NCBI GenBank assembly: GCA_030728785.1
Contig: JANQYP010000012.1
Location: 1 to 37,640, forward strand
Source: Pseudomonadales bacterium
Lineage (GTDB): Bacteria > Pseudomonadota > Gammaproteobacteria > Pseudomonadales > Azotimanducaceae
DNA length: 37,640 bases
Direction of reading: 5' to 3'
The first letter of the stretch is position 1. Each line of letters opens with the position of its first letter. Below the pieces are notes generated by a model. That model worked only from the letters and a program-made list of their open reading frames with translations, was not told where the DNA came from and searched no databases. Below, in pieces: positions 33,138 to 37,640 of this stretch. The translations under genes and the position numbers were made by a program.

Positions 33138-34095
33138 GCATCAGTGATGTGTCGATGTAGTTGTTGACATTCTGCGCCGTAGAATACACCGCGTGTTTGG
33201 TGTTGAACGCATCAGACACGCGACTGGAACCGTAGATGGAACCATAACCATCACGGGGTTGCAGGTACTGCGCAACCTCTTGCCGAGACAGTATTTTTGT
33301 CCCTGCCAGCAGAGGTTCATAGGCCGCAGGTGACAGCCCCACCCGCGCGGCCATAATCGCCAGGGCGTTGTCTTTGGTTGCCGGATCGGCAAGGTAGTCG
33401 ACAACCCGGTACCAGACGTTGACCACCTTCAGCCATGCCTGCCTGTCAGCGGCAAGACTGGCAGGTTTGACGGCCAATACATCGTAGATCAGGCCCGGTT
33501 GGTCACGGGACGTATAAATGGCAGTTGAACCTGGCACCAGGGCCAGTGCCTGGGACGAATTTGGTTGCCAGGCGACAATGGCATCAACCTCACCCGAGGC
33601 CAGCACCTGTGGTGTCTCGTTGGTTGGGACGTTCACAAGTTCAACATCTGCCTCGGCTAAACCCGCCGCTTCAAGGGCGTTCAGCAACAACAGGTGGCTG
33701 ACAAAGCCAACTTCCACGCCAATTTTTTTGCCACGTAACTCAGCTGTTGAGCTGATGCCAGGCCTGGCGACAATCATGTCGTTGCCATTGCTGTAGTCGT
33801 TAATCAATATCATGGTGCCCATAGCGCCAGAGGCACCGGTTACCAGAGTATCGCCGTTGGTCATGGCGACGGCATCCAGTTGGCCGGCGGCGAAGGCATC
33901 CATGGAGGCGACATAGTCAAACCACTCAAACCGGACATCAACGCCGGCCTCCTGGAACCATTGTTTCTCGATGGCTATCTCCCAGGCAACCCAGCCTGGC
34001 CAGTCGCTGTAGCCTATGGTTAAGGGTTGTGCGACTGCGCCACCGGTCATCAATGTCAGTAGCAGGGCAATCAGGGTCAGGCGTTTGCCGGGCAT
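33127..34095 (-). CDS. Periplasmic substrate-binding protein, NitT/TauT/SsuA type
   Basis: The 322-residue protein has a signal peptide ([22 protein letters not shown]) and the periplasmic-binding-protein type II fold of nitrate/sulfonate/thiamine-precursor importers. Visible blocks are [30 protein letters not shown], a [17 protein letters not shown] segment, [23 protein letters not shown] and [24 protein letters not shown]. The YSDWPGW phrase is common in binding proteins of the ABC branch found beside urea or amine utilisation genes, but the ligand cannot be assigned. ATG 34095 has GAGG upstream. It sits between the metal-less MBL paralogue and the permease. Confidence 0.9.
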   Translation of the reverse strand: MPGKRLTLIALLLTLMTGGAVAQPLTIGYSDWPGWVAWEIAIEKQWFQEAGVDVRFEWFDYVASMDAFAAGQLDAVAMTNGDTLVTGASGAMGTMILINDYSNGNDMIVARPGISSTAELRGKKIGVEVGFVSHLLLLNALEAAGLAEADVELVNVPTNETPQVLASGEVDAIVAWQPNSSQALALVPGSTAIYTSRDQPGLIYDVLAVKPASLAADRQAWLKVVNVWYRVVDYLADPATKDNALAIMAARVGLSPAAYEPLLAGTKILSRQEVAQYLQPRDGYGSIYGSSRVSDAFNTKHAVYSTAQNVNNYIDTSLMLEQ

Positions 34096-34155
34096 TTAGT
34101 TATTCCTCAGGTCAATTGGTTAGCCATATCAAAGGGTGCGTTTGCTGCCTGCATA

Positions 34156-35178
34156 TCAGCGTCTGCGGGCCTGGGCAAATCTGGCTGGCGAGTAGCTTGG
34201 CCAACCGTGGTCGCGGGCGCCTCGGCCAACGCCGTGCATGACAATAAAGTCATCATAAATGCGGATATCTTCCCGGCCATTGATGAGGTGGACAATGTTG
34301 TAGCAGGTAGCCAGGGATTCTGTGTACAGCGCCAGGCTGTGTTCGTTAGGCCTGTAGTTGGCGCGCAAGCGGTAATCTTCACCGGGAAAGTTCGACATCT
34401 CAATGCGACCGCCGAGTACCATTGATACGGGATTTGCATCGGCCAGCGACAGCAGTCGCTGGAGTGAATCTTTATAGGCGCTGAAGTCGCGGATCACGAG
34501 GCGCCCGGGGTAGAAGCTGTTACCTGTGAACAGCAGGTCTGACCAGGGATCATACAGGCTAATGGCTTGCTTGCTGACGCCGGGTGTTGTCATGACCTGC
34601 AGCACCCGGCCACCAAGGTCGAGTTTGCCGGTCGCGGGGTTGCCGGCTGCCAACGCCAGATAGTTTTGCCGAGCCTCAGGGGTGGGTTCAACAATGCTGG
34701 TGTTGGGTCTGCCGTTGAACTGCGCCATACCTTGTAGCTGCGAGAAATCAGCGCCGCTAGGCAAGACAAATAACTTGATGTCAGCCTTATTGTTCTCGTC
34801 CAGCCAACCCTGGATGACCGTATCGACAGTATGCCGCAGGGGAAAATACTCAGCTTCAGCAGTTGCGCCGGTATCAATCAGCACGGCGCTGTCGTTGCCG
34901 AATACCAGGTACATAAAAGGCGCCTCCCAGTGAATGGCCGGGTTCTGGCGCAGAATATAGGTATGGGCGTTGTAGCGATGCACCTGCACGCGGACATCGG
35001 TGTTGGCCTTCGCCGAGATGCTGCCATGTATCCACTGAAAGCGCATATTGCCCGGGGCCGGACCTTCACGGTCAAAGTCGATGGCGGTGTTGGCTGGCAG
35101 GGGTGTTGATGCCAGTGCGGTGCCGCTCTGCAGAGCCAGCAGCAGGGCCAGGGAGGCGTGCAGAAAAATCTGTTTCAT
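34156..35178 (-). CDS. Exported metallo-beta-lactamase-fold pseudoenzyme (metal ligands lost)
   Basis: A 340-residue secreted protein, clearly a paralogue of the next gene upstream in the operon. Shared segments include WIHGS, VQVH.YN.HT.ILR.N.AI..E..FMYL.FGN, LIDxG, FPLR, GRPNT, LDLGGR and D.W.DLLFTG.  By eye alignment every zinc ligand is replaced: the HLHGDH loop reads GADFSQ (142-147), the GTPGH histidine is Val201, the TGD aspartate is Asn220 and the NNH histidine is Arg258. Hydrolysis by the usual mechanism is therefore not expected; a binding or chaperone-like role is possible. ATG 35178 is chosen because it starts a good signal peptide (MKQIFLHASLALLLALQSGTALA) with GAGGG upstream; the frame stays open to 35289 through the small repeat. 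Confidence 0.85.
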   Translation of the reverse strand: MKQIFLHASLALLLALQSGTALASTPLPANTAIDFDREGPAPGNMRFQWIHGSISAKANTDVRVQVHRYNAHTYILRQNPAIHWEAPFMYLVFGNDSAVLIDTGATAEAEYFPLRHTVDTVIQGWLDENNKADIKLFVLPSGADFSQLQGMAQFNGRPNTSIVEPTPEARQNYLALAAGNPATGKLDLGGRVLQVMTTPGVSKQAISLYDPWSDLLFTGNSFYPGRLVIRDFSAYKDSLQRLLSLADANPVSMVLGGRIEMSNFPGEDYRLRANYRPNEHSLALYTESLATCYNIVHLINGREDIRIYDDFIVMHGVGRGARDHGWPSYSPARFAQARRR

Positions 35179-35235
35179 TGTTGCCCTCGATCTTACTTGG
35201 CTGAGTGAGTGTTTGCCTGTCTGGTCAGGTGCAGT

Positions 35236-35270
35236 TGGCAAATCTGGCGAATCTGGCAAATCTGGCATGG
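35236..35270. repeat. Tandem 9-base repeat between the two MBL paralogues
   Basis: TGGCAAATC, TGGCGAATC and TGGCAAATC occur in a row, then TGGCATGG. It lies in the short gap between the two MBL genes. If read in the frame of the downstream gene it would encode PDLPDSPDL, but the signal peptide starts later, so it is probably untranslated. Confidence 0.65.
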
Positions 35271-35285
35271 TGGCCTCCTGCAGGT

Positions 35286-36257
35286 TCAAGGGTCAGTGGT
35301 GTAGGCCCAGGGAATTTCGTTGTAGATCAGGAATGTGTCAAAGCTGTAGATTCCCGGCCCGGTCACCTTGGTAGTGGCCTCAACGGCTGTTTTTAGCATC
35401 GCCACGGTCATTTGCATGGGGGGTTCCTCGGGCTGCCAGGTGGTGCCGATGGGATAATCGATACCAGGCTTGTTGGTCATTTCAATATGGTTATTGATGA
35501 GGTGGGAGACAGGGTAGTCTGTCGCCATGTCATCCAGACGTTTGATGCTGGCCTTCCAGGCTGCCCAGTCCTCGAGGTACAGGCGACCGCGATAGAACAT
35601 ATCGCCCGTGTACAGCAAATCCGTCCAGGTATCATAAAAGGCAATTTCTGAGCTTTGGTGCCCCGGTGTGCCGGTGACAATTAATTTCCTGCCCCCCAGG
35701 TCAAATGTCAGGCGTTGTGCCGGATAGTTGCTGAAACCCCAGAAATCCATCACCTCTTCGTGGGTCAGGCCAACCATCAGGGTGTTGGGACGGCCAACAA
35801 ACTGATTCCAGGCCGCGTAGTGATCGCCGTGGAGATGGCTGTTGGCGACAATCAGCTGAATATTGTCCTGCTTATGTTTGGTTTCCCAGGCGGCGATAAT
35901 GTCATCAACCACTTTGCGTAACGGGAACAACACGGGCGAGGAGGTTGAGCCCTGGTCAATCAGCATGACCTTGTTGTTGCCAAACAGCAGGTACATAAAG
36001 GCGCCCTCATAGTTGATGGCCTTGTTCTCGCGCAATATCCAGGTGTGGTCGTTGTAGGCATGGACCTGGACCGCAGGATCAGTATTGTCCATGGCAGATT
36101 TTGAACCGTGAATCCAACTCTCTGGAAAAGTCCCGGCAGCCCGCTGGTCCGCAGAGAAATTGATGGTTGGCATAGCCAGTGAGGTGGCGTTTTCTACCCC
36201 AAAAAGCAGCAATGTGACAAAGCCGATGCCCAGCATGGTGGTGAGAGGTTTAGGCAT
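35286..36257 (-). CDS. Exported metallo-beta-lactamase-fold hydrolase with intact metal site
   Basis: A 323-residue secreted hydrolase: signal peptide MPKPLTTMLGIGFVTLLLFG..ATSLA, then the MBL fold. Both zinc sites can be read: HLHGDH at 141-146, GTPGH with His200, YTGD with Asp219 and NNHIEM with His257. The family includes beta-lactamases, lactonases, thioesterases, phosphodiesterases and sulfatases, so the reaction is not determined; clustering with an importer suggests it liberates the imported product in the periplasm. ATG 36257 has GGAG upstream. It follows the HupE-like gene after 54 bases. Confidence 0.88.
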   Translation of the reverse strand: MPKPLTTMLGIGFVTLLLFGVENATSLAMPTINFSADQRAAGTFPESWIHGSKSAMDNTDPAVQVHAYNDHTWILRENKAINYEGAFMYLLFGNNKVMLIDQGSTSSPVLFPLRKVVDDIIAAWETKHKQDNIQLIVANSHLHGDHYAAWNQFVGRPNTLMVGLTHEEVMDFWGFSNYPAQRLTFDLGGRKLIVTGTPGHQSSEIAFYDTWTDLLYTGDMFYRGRLYLEDWAAWKASIKRLDDMATDYPVSHLINNHIEMTNKPGIDYPIGTTWQPEEPPMQMTVAMLKTAVEATTKVTGPGIYSFDTFLIYNEIPWAYTTDP

Positions 36258-36311
36258 GTGGGTGCTCCGTCTGAGATGTCGGTAAGTCGTGTATTTTGGA
36301 TCTGTGCGGCA

Positions 36312-37496
36312 TCAGAACAGGGTCCTTGTCAGCAGCCAGTAGGTGCCTGTGCCGGCAATGGCGACAGTTGCCGGATGGGCCACCATGGGCTCATACCAGC
36401 TTCTGCGGCGAAACCAGCCCAGCAGCATAAAAGCCACCAGCAGAACCGTCAGCTGGGCCAGTTCAACACCCAGGTTGAACAGTCCCAGGGCCGTCAGGAA
36501 TTGATCCTCCGGCAGCTTGAAATCGCGCAGCGCGGAAGCAAAGCCGAGGCCGTGGAGCAAACCAAACAGGCAGACGACGCTGAACCGAAAAGGCGCAAGT
36601 TTGGATGCGTACAGATTGTCGACGGCCACATAGATGATGGATAACGCAATTAATGGTTCGACGATATTCGCCGGGGCGGAGATAAGGCCATACATGGACA
36701 GGCCCAGCGTCAGGGAATGCGCCAGGGTAAAGCCGGTGACCTGCCAGAGCAGTGGCGTCAGGCCCGTTGCCAGAAAGAACAGGCCAAGAATAAACGCTAT
36801 ATGATCCAGTCCCTGAGGAATGATGTGCTGAAAGCCAACGGCAACCCAGCTTAAGCCAGGCAACAGCGCCTGGGTTTTATGGATTGCCAGCGCCAGCAGG
36901 TCTGATGTTGAGTTTATGCTGCCCGTCAGTTGCATGGGGCGCGTAATGCGGTTGCTGTCCGTGAGTAGTCGTGAAGCAGGTAAGGCCGCGCCACTGATGT
37001 CGATGCGCACCAGGCATGGCCACGGAATCTGCAGTGTGTCGTCAAGTTGAACACTGACCTGTTCGGCATCCTGCAGGTCGGCCCGATACACTAACGTGGC
37101 CATTTGCGGCGTCATGGTGTTTGCCACCGCTGCCAGTGACTCTGCCTCAAACTGCCAGCTGACCAACGTTTTGCTGAAGCTGCGATCACCCGCCAGCAGT
37201 TTGATGTGACGGTCAAGTTGCGCCAGCACCTCTGCCGCGAGGTGTTCCTGCTGCCCTGGGGGTGCCTGGCTAAGCGTCCAATAGGCTGCCGGTGTCATCA
37301 GGGACTGGCCAAGGTCTATCACCACAGTTAACTCAGCCATGCCGGATGTCTGGGTTTGCAGCGCCATGCGGGTCATGTTTAACATGTGGGCCTGGGCTGT
37401 TGTGGTAGACGCCAGGCTGAAAAGCAGGCACAGCAGGGCACCAAATCCGAGGCGAAGGCTTTTTGACAGGCTGCTTAGTGTGCGATGAGTTTCCAC
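36312..37496 (-). CDS. HupE/UreJ-family membrane protein with periplasmic N-domain
   Basis: A 394-residue protein with a signal-like N-terminus (LRLGFGALLCLLFSLASTTTAQA, then HMLNM), a mature periplasmic beta-rich part to about residue 215 and at least six helices. Family blocks include GLDHIAFILGLFFLATG, FTLAHSLTLGLS, VEPLIALSIIYVAVDN and FGLLHGLGFASAL..FKLP, with the His and Asp residues associated with nickel or cobalt handling in HupE/UreJ. The start is GTG 37496 without a strong ribosome site; no ATG fits. It is the first gene of the operon. A possible role is to supply metal for the hydrolase, which is an inference. Confidence 0.85.
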   Translation of the reverse strand: METHRTLSSLSKSLRLGFGALLCLLFSLASTTTAQAHMLNMTRMALQTQTSGMAELTVVIDLGQSLMTPAAYWTLSQAPPGQQEHLAAEVLAQLDRHIKLLAGDRSFSKTLVSWQFEAESLAAVANTMTPQMATLVYRADLQDAEQVSVQLDDTLQIPWPCLVRIDISGAALPASRLLTDSNRITRPMQLTGSINSTSDLLALAIHKTQALLPGLSWVAVGFQHIIPQGLDHIAFILGLFFLATGLTPLLWQVTGFTLAHSLTLGLSMYGLISAPANIVEPLIALSIIYVAVDNLYASKLAPFRFSVVCLFGLLHGLGFASALRDFKLPEDQFLTALGLFNLGVELAQLTVLLVAFMLLGWFRRRSWYEPMVAHPATVAIAGTGTYWLLTRTLF

Positions 37497-37523
37497 CAGC
37501 GGAACAAAGCAATTAATGTGCCG

Positions 37524-37640
37524 CTAACTCCCAGATGACCAATTGAGCCTGAATTCAAGGCGCGGAGCAGAGTGAGGCGCCCGCAGTTTGGTGCCAGGCA
37601 AGTGCAAATCATCCATTGCGCACCACATTACGGCTGCCAG
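37524..37640 (-). other. Possible C-terminal end of an upstream gene, cut by window edge
   Basis: On the minus strand the frame is open from the window edge to a TAG at 37524-37526, giving 38 residues that end RLEFRLNWSSGS. The other two minus frames close quickly. This could be the tail of the gene before hupE, with 27 bases between them, or chance. No family is recognised. Confidence 0.25.

Noticed and set aside
35236-35270. Repeated 9-mers considered as a CRISPR-like array
   Set aside because: Units are contiguous with no spacers and far too short.

Overview
The window looks like a piece of a gammaproteobacterial chromosome, probably from a marine, aerobic, oligotroph-like lineage of the Cellvibrionales/Halieaceae type. 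This is an inference from gene content: a large TonB receptor, carotenoid oxygenase, exported hydrolases, a PiT permease and a GAK-type kinase/ATP-grasp cluster. No rRNA, tRNA, CRISPR array or intact insertion sequence was recognised.

Layout. (1) 1-906 is the end of an integron gene-cassette array. It holds the tail of a PIN-domain (VapC-like) toxin, an attC site, a TrpF-like cassette gene and a second attC site. (2) 907-1660 has no intact gene. It contains a decayed patatin-like tail, a short tandem repeat and a terminator-like hairpin. (3) 1661-8872 is a putative uptake and degradation locus: TonB-dependent receptor (-), a divergent LysR regulator, a signal-peptide-bearing fumarase/aspartase-superfamily lyase and a lipoprotein gamma-glutamyltransferase homologue. 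A nearly identical palindromic operator occurs before both the regulator and the lyase. (4) 9049-11505 encodes a membrane TIR-TPR protein and a small secreted cysteine-rich protein. (5) 11604-17089 is a mixed region: an HtaA-like protein, a double-HxlR regulator divergent from a carotenoid oxygenase, a 2OG-Fe(II) oxygenase, a YcxB-like membrane protein and an S1/P1 nuclease.

(6) 17202-28337 is dominated by phosphate and phosphoryl chemistry: a PiT permease, an LpxH-like phosphoesterase, and a cluster matching the GAK (grasp / amphi-Trp / kinase) neighbourhood. That cluster runs metallophosphoesterase, amphi-Trp protein, a PhoU-APH kinase fusion, a RimK-like ATP-grasp enzyme and an HprK-related kinase B. 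It is flanked by a convergent phosphohexomutase, a PlsC acyltransferase and a VF530 protein. The GAK families are known as a neighbourhood but, as far as I know, have no assigned function. The PhoU-kinase fusion and the dedicated phosphatase make this version the best candidate for an undescribed system.

(7) 28418-31239 holds a DAACS symporter and a lipoprotein. (8) 31243-37496 is a six-gene minus-strand operon: HupE/UreJ-like membrane protein, an exported metallo-beta-lactamase-fold hydrolase, its tandem paralogue lacking every metal ligand, and a NitT/TauT-type ABC importer (binding protein, permease, ATPase). It looks like a periplasmic hydrolysis-plus-import module for an unknown substrate.

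All family calls come from motif reading by eye. Residue alignments to reference enzymes use remembered numbering.
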